DNA from: Bacteroidales bacterium | GTDB lineage: Bacteria > Bacteroidota > Bacteroidia > Bacteroidales > G3-4614 | Reading direction: 5' to 3' | DNA length: 64,000 nt | NCBI GenBank assembly: GCA_017521245.1 | Contig: JAFXDI010000001.1 | Coordinates: forward strand, 161,178 to 225,177 | Shown: positions 46,222 to 55,600 of the stretch, piece by piece | How the letters are laid out: the number at the start of each line of letters is the position of its first letter | How positions within the stretch are numbered: the stretch's first letter is position 1 | The notes under the pieces: generated by a model | Database searches by the model: none | What the model was told of the DNA's origin: nothing | Seen by the model: the letters and a program-made list of their open reading frames with translations, nothing else | Made by a program: the position numbers and the translations under genes

Positions 46222-46444
46222 AATTTTTTTGAACTAAGCCAATCTTTTCTTCTTTCAGGGTACAAAATTAATACATAAAAAAATAATAAACACATTTAAA
46301 CAAAAGAAATTTCTAAAAATCAGTAAAATAATAATTCTTGATTATTAGATTATTAACCAATTTAGGTTTATATATAAAGGGTTGGAATCATTGCTTAATA
46401 TTGAGTTTTGTCTGTTTTTTAATGATTGAAAAATAGATGAAAAT
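46222..46444. other. AT-rich spacer between the small secreted protein gene and ispE
   Basis: Besides the -7 box at 46263-46270 (minus strand), I see no gene, hairpin with T-run or known RNA here. Confidence 0.4.
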
Positions 46445-47272
46445 TTATTTAAGTTGTTCAATAAAAATAAAATCATTCTCCATTAAGATTGTTTTTAACC
46501 CATCTATATTAGGTTCATTTTTAAAGATTCCAAAAATTGAGGATCCTGACCCCGACATAGAAGCATATTCAGCTCCAACCTCATAAAGACTCTCTTTAAT
46601 CTCTTTGAGACGAGGATATTTAGGGAAGAGTGATTTTTCAAAATCATTCTTAACAACACCTCTCCATTCGCAAATAGGTTGCTTTATAACATCCTTTAAA
46701 CTATAATTTGGAATGCAAGGAGTAACACCAGAGTATGCCTCTGCGGTTGAAATAGCAATATCTGGTTTAATTAAAACAATAAAGTATCCATTAAGAGATA
46801 AATCTATATCGCTAAAATCTGTTCCAATACCCTCTGCAAATACAGGTTTGTTCTTTATAAAAAACGGAACGTCAGCACCAATGTCTTTCCCAATTTCAAG
46901 CATCTCCTCTTCACTTATTCTATTGATAAACATCTCATTGAGGATTTTTAGCATATATGCGGCATCAGCAGAGCCTCCGCCTAATCCGGCAGCAAAGGGG
47001 ATACATTTTTTAAGAATAACTTCAATTGGGGGAATATCGTACTTATCAACTAATTTTAGGTATGCCTTCTCTACTAAATTTTGTTTTCCGTCATCAGGAA
47101 GGTCCATAACCTCTAAACTAAAACTTCTTTTGTCTTTCTCGGCAGGAATAACCTCCAGAATATCGTATAAAGGAATGGGGTAAAAAATGCTCTCGATGTT
47201 GTGATAACCATCTTCTCTTTTACTTACAATATTCAGACCTAAATTAATTTTAGCGTTTGGAAAAACAATCAT
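46445..47272 (-). CDS. ispE: 4-diphosphocytidyl-2-C-methyl-D-erythritol kinase IspE
   Basis: 275 residues from ATG 47272 (MIVFPNAKINLGLNI). The open frame extends 36 codons further upstream, but the conserved IspE beginning and family length select this start. It is a GHMP kinase: the ATP loop FAAGLGGGSADAAY is at 93-106, GADVPFF carries the catalytic Asp (about 131), and the C-terminal motif is SGSGSSIFGIF. Lys8 in NAKINLGL matches the active-site Lys. It phosphorylates CDP-ME in the non-mevalonate isoprenoid pathway (EC 2.7.1.148). It is divergent from plsC, with a minus-strand -7 box TACTTTTG at 47321-47314. Confidence 0.94.
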   Translation of the reverse strand: MIVFPNAKINLGLNIVSKREDGYHNIESIFYPIPLYDILEVIPAEKDKRSFSLEVMDLPDDGKQNLVEKAYLKLVDKYDIPPIEVILKKCIPFAAGLGGGSADAAYMLKILNEMFINRISEEEMLEIGKDIGADVPFFIKNKPVFAEGIGTDFSDIDLSLNGYFIVLIKPDIAISTAEAYSGVTPCIPNYSLKDVIKQPICEWRGVVKNDFEKSLFPKYPRLKEIKESLYEVGAEYASMSGSGSSIFGIFKNEPNIDGLKTILMENDFIFIEQLK

Positions 47273-47313
47273 ATTTATAAATATTAAAAAATCTCCAATA
47301 TCAAAATTTACTT

Positions 47314-47321
47314 CAAAAGTA
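47314..47321 (-). promoter_or_regulatory. -7 box of ispE
   Basis: TACTTTTG on the minus strand, about 42 bp upstream of the ATG at 47272. This box also lies inside the spurious upstream extension of the frame, supporting the later start. Confidence 0.5.
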
Positions 47322-47365
47322 CGAAATATTTTTAAAACAATTCTTAAAAATTCCATAATATGTAT

Positions 47366-47373
47366 TATTTTTG
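47366..47373 (+). promoter_or_regulatory. -7 box of plsC
   Basis: TATTTTTG, exact to consensus, 25 bp upstream of the plsC ATG. Confidence 0.55.
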
Positions 47374-47398
47374 TCACCAAATAAACAACATATAAAAT

Positions 47399-48118
47399 AT
47401 GAAAATATTATTGTTCTTTTATGAGATATTTATAATGGCGCCACTATTATTGTTAATAACAATTTTAACCACGTCAACAACAATAATAGGAGGTCTTATA
47501 GGAGATCCGTCATTTTGGGGGTACTATCCACCTAAAATTTGGTCAAAACTATTCTGTATAATATCGTTAGTAAAAGTAGAAGTAAAAGGAAGAGAAAATA
47601 TAAAGCCTAATGAATCGTATGTGTTTGTAGCAAATCATCAAGGAGCATACGATATCTTCTTGGTTTACGGATATTTAAATCATAATTTCAAATGGATAAT
47701 GAAGCACACATTGCGTAAAGTGCCTATGGTAGGAAAAGCATGTGAAGCCGCAAAACATATATTTGTAGACAGAACAAATCCCAAAGCAATCAAACGAACA
47801 ATAGAGGAGGCAAAGAAAACTCTTCAAGGAGGAATGTCCGTTGTAATATTCCCTGAAGGAACACGTTCGGCAGATGGCAAAATAAAGAAATTTAAAAGAG
47901 GAGCATTTCAAATAGCTGTAGATTTGAATATGCCAGTAGTCCCAATGACAATAGATGGATCATATAAAATATTATCAAAATCATCATTCTTTGTAAATCC
48001 GGGGAAATTAACTCTTCAAATACATAAACCAATAATACCTCCAGCAGAAGGTTTTGATATGGATACACTAGTAGAAGAGAGTTACAATCAAGTTAAATCT
48101 GGATTAAAAGAAAATTAG
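47399..48118 (+). CDS. plsC: 1-acyl-sn-glycerol-3-phosphate acyltransferase
   Basis: 239 residues. Two hydrophobic N-terminal segments (about 5-32) are followed by the acyltransferase block I NHQGAYD (His80, Asp85), a block II region around DRTNPKA, block III FPEGTRS (about 155-161) and block IV near VPMTIDGS. It adds the second acyl chain to lysophosphatidic acid in phospholipid synthesis at the inner membrane. It stands alone, divergent from ispE. Confidence 0.93.
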   Translation: MKILLFFYEIFIMAPLLLLITILTTSTTIIGGLIGDPSFWGYYPPKIWSKLFCIISLVKVEVKGRENIKPNESYVFVANHQGAYDIFLVYGYLNHNFKWIMKHTLRKVPMVGKACEAAKHIFVDRTNPKAIKRTIEEAKKTLQGGMSVVIFPEGTRSADGKIKKFKRGAFQIAVDLNMPVVPMTIDGSYKILSKSSFFVNPGKLTLQIHKPIIPPAEGFDMDTLVEESYNQVKSGLKEN

Positions 48119-48221
48119 AATTTAGAGGTTGTTGAAATTGTTCGGTATAACTCAAACAATTTTGGATTTGTCGTATATATAATCGTTATTAACCATCTCT
48201 CATTTCTAAGTTAAAAAAACT

Positions 48222-48292
48222 TGTCCATTGGTGTAATGGTAGCACATCAGATTCTGGCTCTGCCAGTGGGGGTTCGACTCCCTCATGGACAG
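48222..48292 (+). tRNA. tRNA-Gln (anticodon CTG)
   Basis: A 71-base cloverleaf. Acceptor TGTCCAT pairs with ATGGACA and the discriminator is G. The D arm is GTG/CAC with GTAATGGTAG. The anticodon loop is TTCTGGC, giving CTG. The T arm GGGGG/CCCTC has loop TTCGACT. CCA is not encoded, as usual in Bacteroidetes. The anticodon stem has one T-C mismatch at its outer pair. Confidence 0.93.
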
Positions 48293-48298
48293 CGAAGT

Positions 48299-48347
48299 AA
48301 AACATTAAATAGCTGATTAATAGCTATTTAATGTTTTGCTTTTTTTG
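48299..48347 (+). terminator. Terminator after tRNA-Gln
   Basis: A perfect 16-bp stem (AAAACATTAAATAGCT and its complement), loop GATTAAT, then GC and a run of seven Ts. Confidence 0.88.
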
Positions 48348-48569
48348 ATGCTTTATGCAAAGTAATAAAATTATCCAAGATAATCTAAAAACAGCGCTTT
48401 TTCTCTGTAAATTATATAATTGTATTGAGTTTTGTTTATAAATGTTTATATATATAATATTTTATGTAAAAAGTTTTATAAACCAAATAAAACATTTATA
48501 TTTGCAATTAATACTATATTGTTTATTGTGACTATATATTAACTAACTATATTTTTACCCAAAAAAACT
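48348..48569 (+). promoter_or_regulatory. Leader region of GH85 copy 1 with -7 box
   Basis: A very AT-rich 222-bp region with no gene. TATATTTG at 48497-48504 is an exact -7 box about 65 bp upstream of the start at 48570. The -33 position (GTTTTATA near 48473) is poor. Confidence 0.55.
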
Positions 48570-51500
48570 ATGAAAAAAAGTTTACTTTTAGTAGCATTGG
48601 CAATATTCCCAATGTTTGCTTATTCTCAATCAGCTCCTCAGCACGAAAAGTATGTGCAAATAGGCTTAGGAGAAGCAGATCGTGCAAATGCTTATGCAGC
48701 ATGGACTCCAGGACAACCTTTTTATAAAGGTTACGGAGAAGATATGGAGGATACCGAGAACTTTAATATTTCTCGTATTAAACCTCGTGAACGTTTTATA
48801 AATGCGGCAACACAAGTTCGTACCGCACAGGATCCTGACCGCAAACTATTATGGTGGTGTCCAATAGGAGGTGACGGATGGAATGCATTATCATCTTATT
48901 TCTTTGGCGGTGAGGTATGGACAATGTGGAGTTATACCGATGTTTGGGGAAACTGGACAGCCCCTCTTTTGAGTATGCCAGCACCTATGCTTGACGTTTG
49001 TCACAAAAATGGTGTAAAAATTTCAAGTTTAGCACCTATTGCATGGTCAGCATATATCTCAACATCAGATGTTAGCGGTTACGGATATTTGTTGAAAAAA
49101 GTTTTAACAGACACAGGGGGAGCAGATAAATTCTTGAAATTCTTAAAATATTATGGAATTGATGGAATTGGATTTAACTCAGAGTTTTCATGGAATGGAA
49201 CATTGTCAGGAGGAAATTATTCTGGACAAGCATTCCATACAGGTATGAAAAACTTTTTGGGAGATTGTTATACAAAAGCAGCTGATTATGGTGTGCCATT
49301 CCATAATTGTTGGTATTCATTAACAACAAATAGCGGTTCTCTTGGAGGTTCGGCATCATTGGATGGAACAAACAGAGACTGGTTTCACTATAATGGAAAA
49401 CCAACATCAACAGTATATTTCTGTAACTATGGTTCAAGCCTTTCAACATCACAAAATACAGTAACATTGAATTTCCCAACTCGTTCTTCATATGATGTTT
49501 ACATGGGAGTTGACTACCAAGCAGGAGGTCCGGTAGGTAACTGGACATCTTTGAATAACTATAAAATCTCAATGGGACTTTGGGGAGCACACAATCGCAA
49601 CCTAATATATGAGACTCGTGGTGAGAGAGGATCGGATCCTGTACAACAACAAAAAACTTACCAAATGATATTGGAGAATGTCTTTACAGGTTCAACTAAA
49701 AACCCAGTTAACCCACCTAATATATCAACAACAACTCGTTTTAATTCAATGTCAACTGACGCTTATGGATGGGCTCAATTCATCACAGCACGCAGTACAT
49801 TGATGTGTCAAGATGGAGGAGATTTATCAACAGATCCATTTGTAACAAACTTCAACTTAGGTAACGGAAAATTCTTTAATGTAGCAGGAGAGCGTAATGC
49901 AGATACTGAATGGTATAATATCGGTATGCAGGATTTTATGCCAACATGGCGTTGGTGGGCAACATCAACTTATATGGGACGTACAGCGGCTGAAGTAAGC
50001 GATGATCTACAATATGAGTTCACTTGGGATGATGCATGGTTAGGGGGTTCATGTTTGCAAATATCAGGAGCAACAGATCAAACATATTTGCAACTATTTA
50101 AAACAAAATACGAAACAGCAAAAAGCGGAGATTATCTAACAATACGTTATAAAGTTCTTTCAGGAACAGGAACATTAGCATGGGCGTGTTCAAAAGAGGG
50201 ATCAGAGACAACTGTTGTAGAAAAAACAATAAGCTCTTCAAAAGTTGATGAAAATGGTTGGACAACAGTAAATACATCAATTGGAGGACGTACAGGTATT
50301 AAACTTGAAAGTTCTACAATTGCACAATTAGGTTTGAAATTTACAGACACATCAGACGACTTCAAAGTCTTAATTGGACAAATAGCTCTTACGAGAGGAA
50401 AACCGGGAACATACCAACAACCTCAAGCTCCAGTAGTAGAGAAAACAAAAATGATGGCTCGTAACTACAAAGGTGTAGATATGATGATTATATTCAATAT
50501 GGATAATGCTTATACAGGTGCAACTAAAGAAGCATGGGAGCCTGTATATAATGCAGATGTAAATACATCTTACTTCCGTATTTACACACAACAAGAGGGT
50601 AAAGAACCCAAAGTTTTCACTGCAACAACATCATGGGCAGCATACGTAGTAGCAGCACCCTATATAACAGAGGATGCAGGTAAAATGCGTATTGGAGTAT
50701 CAGCAGTAGGTTTAGATTATGAAACAGAGTCTCTTATAGCATGGGGTGATTGGATGGAGCCTATGACAATTAATCCTACAATTGTTGAGGGAACAGAAAT
50801 AGATAAACCTATTATCAAAGCAGGAGAAGAATTCACATTGAAATATATCGATGTAAACCATGCACCAGCAACATGGGAGGTAATAAATTCTACAACAGGA
50901 GAGTCGGTTCAAACATTCCCTAACACAAAATCAATTACAATGTCATTGGCTGAAGAGGGATCGTACGATATTAAGATTACAAACCCAGACGCATCAGTTG
51001 CATACACTCGAGGAATTATTCAAGTATCACCAGCGGCAACAGGAGCATTACCAATCATTGCTTCTTTAGATGCAAACAAAACTCAAGCAGAGGTGGATGA
51101 GGTAATATCGTTAAATTATACTGTATCACGTTTAGGAGAGGGAACTGTATCTCGTTCGGTTAAAGTTGAAGACCCCAATATGCTACGCTTCCCTGAAGTA
51201 GTAGGTTCACGTCCTTATACATATATGATGTGGTTTAAGGTTGATAAATTTACACATGGATCAGAGGGAACAAACCTTATAGATAAGAGAAGTTTCAATG
51301 ATGTATGGCCACACAATAACTGGGGTGATATTTGGGTAACAATCCGTTCATATCCACAAGATGGAGGTGCATATCCTCGTTATGAAACAAGTTCATCAGG
51401 AACAGCACAAGCAGATCCTCATCCAGCAAATGAGATATCATTCAATACATACGGCTGGACAGAGCACGATGCACCTAATGCAAATATGATGTCGAACGAT

Positions 51501-52427
51501 CATAGTGTAAACGAAGGACAATGGACACACGTTGCTGTAACATTCGGAACAGACAATAAACAAAAAATGTACTTTAATGGAAAGAAAGTTGCGGAGACTA
51601 CAATTCAACATATAAATAGTAATGGAGTTCGTTCTCCGGGATCGCCAGTTTATATTGGAGGAACAAGTGTTTATAAAGGAGGATACAATGGTTGGGTAGA
51701 TGAATTCCAAGTATGGGATCGTGTATTAAATGAAGATGAGATAAAGACAGCAATGAAAGGATACGCAACAGCACCTGCGGGACTACAAGGATATTGGACA
51801 TTTGAAGAGATTGTAAAAGATGCTAACGGTAACAATGTATTCCCGAACAAAGGACAAAAAGGTTCAGGATACAATGCTGCAATTATTACAACTGTTGGTC
51901 AAAAAGGAGAGAACACTTCAGAAGTTGTACAAACAGTAGTAAATGGATCAAATGATGAATTGGGTAACCCAATGATTGGAGGAAGCTATCAAGTAACAAC
52001 ATCCGCAGAGTGGACAGCTCCGGGAGCCTCACTTAATGTATCTTCAACATCAGCAAATGTTGTATATGATGCAGCAGGTACATATACAGCAGGTCTTACA
52101 CTTAAAAATATGTGGGGTAGCGACAACAAAACTATTGATTTCGTAGTGGTGTCTAACCTTGACGGAATTGAGGATGCAACAATTGAGGAGATGGGAGTAT
52201 ATCCTAATCCATTTACCGATTTTGTTAACCTATGTTTCTCAAATGAGGGAACATATACGATAGAGATTGTAGCCCTTGATGGTAAATTGATAGAAAGCAA
52301 ACAAATCAATGTATCAGCAAACGAGGGAGTACGTCTTGATGTCAATGGAGAAAAAGGAATGTACATTATTAAAGTATTGAATGCAAACAAAGCAGCAGTT
52401 CGCACATTGAAAGTGGTGAAAAAATAA
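48570..52427 (+). CDS. GH85 endo-beta-N-acetylglucosaminidase, LamG and T9SS sorting domains (copy 1)
   Basis: 1285 residues. The signal peptide is MKKSLLLVALAIFPMFAYSQ. A GH85-type catalytic region (about 25-475) carries WWCPIGGDGWN (95-105), WTMWSYTDVWGNWTAP, LDVCHKNGVKIS and YYGIDGIGFNSEFSW, whose Asn203-x-Glu205 pair matches the oxazoline-stabilising Asn and acid/base Glu of the family. FVTNFNLGNGKFF (about 424) and PTWRWW are further GH85 hallmarks. These enzymes cut the chitobiose core of N-glycans. After it come a jelly-roll-like part (483-620), an Fn3/Ig-like part (620-735), a PKD-like part (736-850), a LamG-like domain (about 880-1075), and a type A sorting domain from MGVYPNPFTDFVNL (about 1207) to the end. 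It is exported by T9SS to the surface. It has its own promoter box and terminator. Confidence 0.85.
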   Translation: MKKSLLLVALAIFPMFAYSQSAPQHEKYVQIGLGEADRANAYAAWTPGQPFYKGYGEDMEDTENFNISRIKPRERFINAATQVRTAQDPDRKLLWWCPIGGDGWNALSSYFFGGEVWTMWSYTDVWGNWTAPLLSMPAPMLDVCHKNGVKISSLAPIAWSAYISTSDVSGYGYLLKKVLTDTGGADKFLKFLKYYGIDGIGFNSEFSWNGTLSGGNYSGQAFHTGMKNFLGDCYTKAADYGVPFHNCWYSLTTNSGSLGGSASLDGTNRDWFHYNGKPTSTVYFCNYGSSLSTSQNTVTLNFPTRSSYDVYMGVDYQAGGPVGNWTSLNNYKISMGLWGAHNRNLIYETRGERGSDPVQQQKTYQMILENVFTGSTKNPVNPPNISTTTRFNSMSTDAYGWAQFITARSTLMCQDGGDLSTDPFVTNFNLGNGKFFNVAGERNADTEWYNIGMQDFMPTWRWWATSTYMGRTAAEVSDDLQYEFTWDDAWLGGSCLQISGATDQTYLQLFKTKYETAKSGDYLTIRYKVLSGTGTLAWACSKEGSETTVVEKTISSSKVDENGWTTVNTSIGGRTGIKLESSTIAQLGLKFTDTSDDFKVLIGQIALTRGKPGTYQQPQAPVVEKTKMMARNYKGVDMMIIFNMDNAYTGATKEAWEPVYNADVNTSYFRIYTQQEGKEPKVFTATTSWAAYVVAAPYITEDAGKMRIGVSAVGLDYETESLIAWGDWMEPMTINPTIVEGTEIDKPIIKAGEEFTLKYIDVNHAPATWEVINSTTGESVQTFPNTKSITMSLAEEGSYDIKITNPDASVAYTRGIIQVSPAATGALPIIASLDANKTQAEVDEVISLNYTVSRLGEGTVSRSVKVEDPNMLRFPEVVGSRPYTYMMWFKVDKFTHGSEGTNLIDKRSFNDVWPHNNWGDIWVTIRSYPQDGGAYPRYETSSSGTAQADPHPANEISFNTYGWTEHDAPNANMMSNDHSVNEGQWTHVAVTFGTDNKQKMYFNGKKVAETTIQHINSNGVRSPGSPVYIGGTSVYKGGYNGWVDEFQVWDRVLNEDEIKTAMKGYATAPAGLQGYWTFEEIVKDANGNNVFPNKGQKGSGYNAAIITTVGQKGENTSEVVQTVVNGSNDELGNPMIGGSYQVTTSAEWTAPGASLNVSSTSANVVYDAAGTYTAGLTLKNMWGSDNKTIDFVVVSNLDGIEDATIEEMGVYPNPFTDFVNLCFSNEGTYTIEIVALDGKLIESKQINVSANEGVRLDVNGEKGMYIIKVLNANKAAVRTLKVVKK

Positions 52428-52447
52428 TAATAAATACAATCTACAAT

Positions 52448-52482
52448 AAAATAAGGGAGATGGGTCATCTCCCTTATTTTGT
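52448..52482 (+). terminator. Terminator of GH85 copy 1
   Basis: A perfect 14-bp stem (AAAATAAGGGAGAT and its complement) with loop GGGTC, ending in a T-rich tail. Confidence 0.92.
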
Positions 52483-52584
52483 TTTATATCTTAATTTCTT
52501 GTGTGGTATATAAAATTCTAATATATTATAAGTTAAAAAAGAGATTATATTGATAAATAATGTTATAATATAAAAAAAACTCCC

Positions 52585-52592
52585 TATATTTG
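52585..52592 (+). promoter_or_regulatory. -7 box of GH85 copy 2
   Basis: TATATTTG, exact to consensus, about 54 bp upstream of the start at 52646. The TTTG element is not evident. Confidence 0.6.
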
Positions 52593-52645
52593 CACTATTA
52601 AAGTAAAATAATATTTAATAAAACATAAAACAAAACTATTTAAAA

Positions 52646-55600
52646 ATGAAAAAGGGATTACTAATTGCAACATTAGGTATGCTATTGCCAATGTTTGCTT
52701 ATTCGCAATCATGTCCCCAGCATGAACAATATGTAAAAATAGGATCAGAAACAGTAAATTGGGGAGATGCTTATGCGGCTTGGTCTCCAGGTAGAGCATT
52801 CTATCAAGGACTTGATACAGAGGCAGAGGAGAATGAAAACTTCACTATTTCTCGTGTAAAACCACGTCAAAGATTTACTAATGCACAAACCCAAGTTCGT
52901 CCCGAACAAAACTCAGACCGCAAACTATTGTGGTGGTGTCCCATAGGAGGAGACGGATGGAACGCATTAGCATCATACTATTTTGGCGGAGAACTTTGGA
53001 CAATGTGGAGTTATACCGATATATATGGAAACTGGACCGCTCCTTTTGTAAGTGTGCCAGCACCGATGCTTGACGTATGCCACAAAAACGGAGTACAAAT
53101 ATCATGTCTTGCGGCAGTACCATGGTCGGCAAATATCTATTGTACAGATGCAAGCGGGCATGGGTATTATTTAAATAAATTAGTATCCGATGCAGGCGGA
53201 GCAGATAAATTCCTAAAATATTTGAAATACTATGGAATTGATGGAATAGGATTTAATTCAGAGTTCTCATGGCGAGGAACATTAAGCGGGTCAGGACCAT
53301 ATTCAGGTTACGAGTTTCACACAGCAATGAAAAAATTTTTAGGAGATTGCTATACAGGAGCATCAGAGTACGGTGTGCCATTTCATAACTGTTGGTATTC
53401 GTTAACAAACAATTCTGGATTTTGCGGAGGTTCATCAGCATTGAATGAAAACAATAAAGATTGGTTCGATTACGAAGGAAAACCAACATCAACAGCATAC
53501 TTTACAAACTACTATGCTGCACCATCACATTCACAAACATGTGTCGATAACTATTTCCCAAATCGTTCATCATACGATGTATATATGGGAGTTGACTATC
53601 AAGCAGGATACTCATTGCAAAACTGGTTAATACTACCCAATTATAGAATTTCATTAGGATTATGGGGTGCGCACAATCGAAATATGATATATGAGCAACG
53701 CGGTGAGAGAGGATCAACACCATTGCAAATGCAACAAACATATATGAAAATAGTGGAGAATGTATTTACAGGATCAAGCAATAACCCTGTAAACCCTCCA
53801 GCAATGTCAGAGACAACCAAATTTAATTCAACAGCAGAAGATGCTTGGGGTTGGGCTCAATTAATAACAGCACGCAGTACATTGATGTGTCAAGAAGGAA
53901 GAAACCTATCAACCGATCCATTTGTAACAAACTTCAATTTAGGTAACGGATTCTTCTTTAACGTAGAAGGAGAACGTCATGCCAATACCGAATGGTACAA
54001 CCTTGGAATACAAGACTTTTTGCCAACTTGGCGTTGGTGGTTTACCAAAACATATATGGGAAGAACAGCAGAAGAGGTAAGTGATGACTTAAAAGCAGAG
54101 TTTACTTGGGACGATGCATGGTTCGGAGGTTCATGTTTGCAAATATCAGGAGGAACAGATAAAACATATTTGCAACTTTTCAAAACCAAATACGAAGTAA
54201 AACAAAACGACTATCTAACAATCCGTTATAAAGTTTTATCCGGAACAGGATCAATGGCATGGGCATGTTCAGAGTGGGATGCCGCATCAATTGAAGTTTC
54301 AAAAGATATTAAAACAAATGCCGATCCAGATGAAAACGGATGGATAACAGTTGAGACACCCATTGGTGGACGTTCAGGAATAAAACTTAACGATAAAGTG
54401 ATAGCACAGATAGGTTTAAAATTCCAAAATACCAGTGATGATTATAAAGTATTAATCGGACAAGTCTCATTAACTCGTGGTAAAGTAGGAAATTCAAATA
54501 GACCATTAGCACCAACAGTAGAGAAGAGTCGTATGATGGCTCGTAACTACAAAGGAGTAGATATGAAGATTATCTACAATATGAATGATGCATATTCAGG
54601 CGAGGCAAAAAAAGCATGGGAGCCTATATATAATAACGAAGTAGAAACATCGTATTTCCGTATCTACACCCAACAAGAAGGAGAAGAAGCAAAAGTGTTT
54701 ACAGGAACAACCTCTTGGGCATCATACGTAGTAGCAGCACCTTACGATGCAGTAAAAGGTGGAGGTTTGCGTATTGGAGTAGCGGCAGTAAGTTTAGATT
54801 ATGAAACAGAGTCAGAAATTGCATGGGGCGAGTGGTTGTATCCAACAACAATTGAACCAACAATTGTTGAGGGAACAGAAATAGACAAACCAATAATCAA
54901 AGTAAACGAAGAATTTACATTGAAATATACCGATCCAAACCATGCCGCAGCAACATGGGAGGTAATAAATTCTCTAACAGGAGCATCAATACAAACATTT
55001 ACAAATACAACATCAATCACAATGTCGTTACCAACAACAGGATCATACGATATTAAGATAACAAACTCAGACGGAACAGTGGCATACACTCGAGGAATTA
55101 TCCAGGTATCACCCGATGAAACAGGAGCAATACCCGTTATTGGCTCTCTAACAGCAAATAAAACACAAGCCTATAAAGATGATAATATAACACTAACAGC
55201 AACAACATCTCGTTTAGGCGAAGGATCAGTATCACGAGCTGTAAAAGTAGAAGATCCAAATATGTTACGTTTCCCCGCAGTAGTACAATCACGTCCATAT
55301 ACCTATATGATGTGGTTCAAAGCAGAAAAACTAACACATAACAATCAAGGAACAAACTTGATAGACAAAAGAGATATTGAAGATATGTGGCCTCATGGAA
55401 ACTGGGGAGACTTCTGGGTAACAATACGTCCCGAGATGATGGCAAACAGAGAGGTTGGAGGAAGTACATATTCAGACAGAGTACACCCGGCAAATGAAAT
55501 ATCATTCAATACATATGGTTGGACAGAGCATGATGTCCCCAACAGCAATATGATGTCAAACGACCATAGTGTAAAAGAGGGACAGTGGACACACATTGCG

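Noticed and set aside
47273-47380. 36-codon N-terminal extension of IspE
   Set aside because: IspE proteins start at the conserved PNAKINLGL block. The extension is AT-rich and covers the probable ispE promoter box.
51989-52468. Open antisense frames across the GH85 array, for example 51989-52468 and 56089-56472
   Set aside because: They recur at the same place in each paralogue because the sense genes are similar. They have no start signals and translate the complement of the sorting domains.
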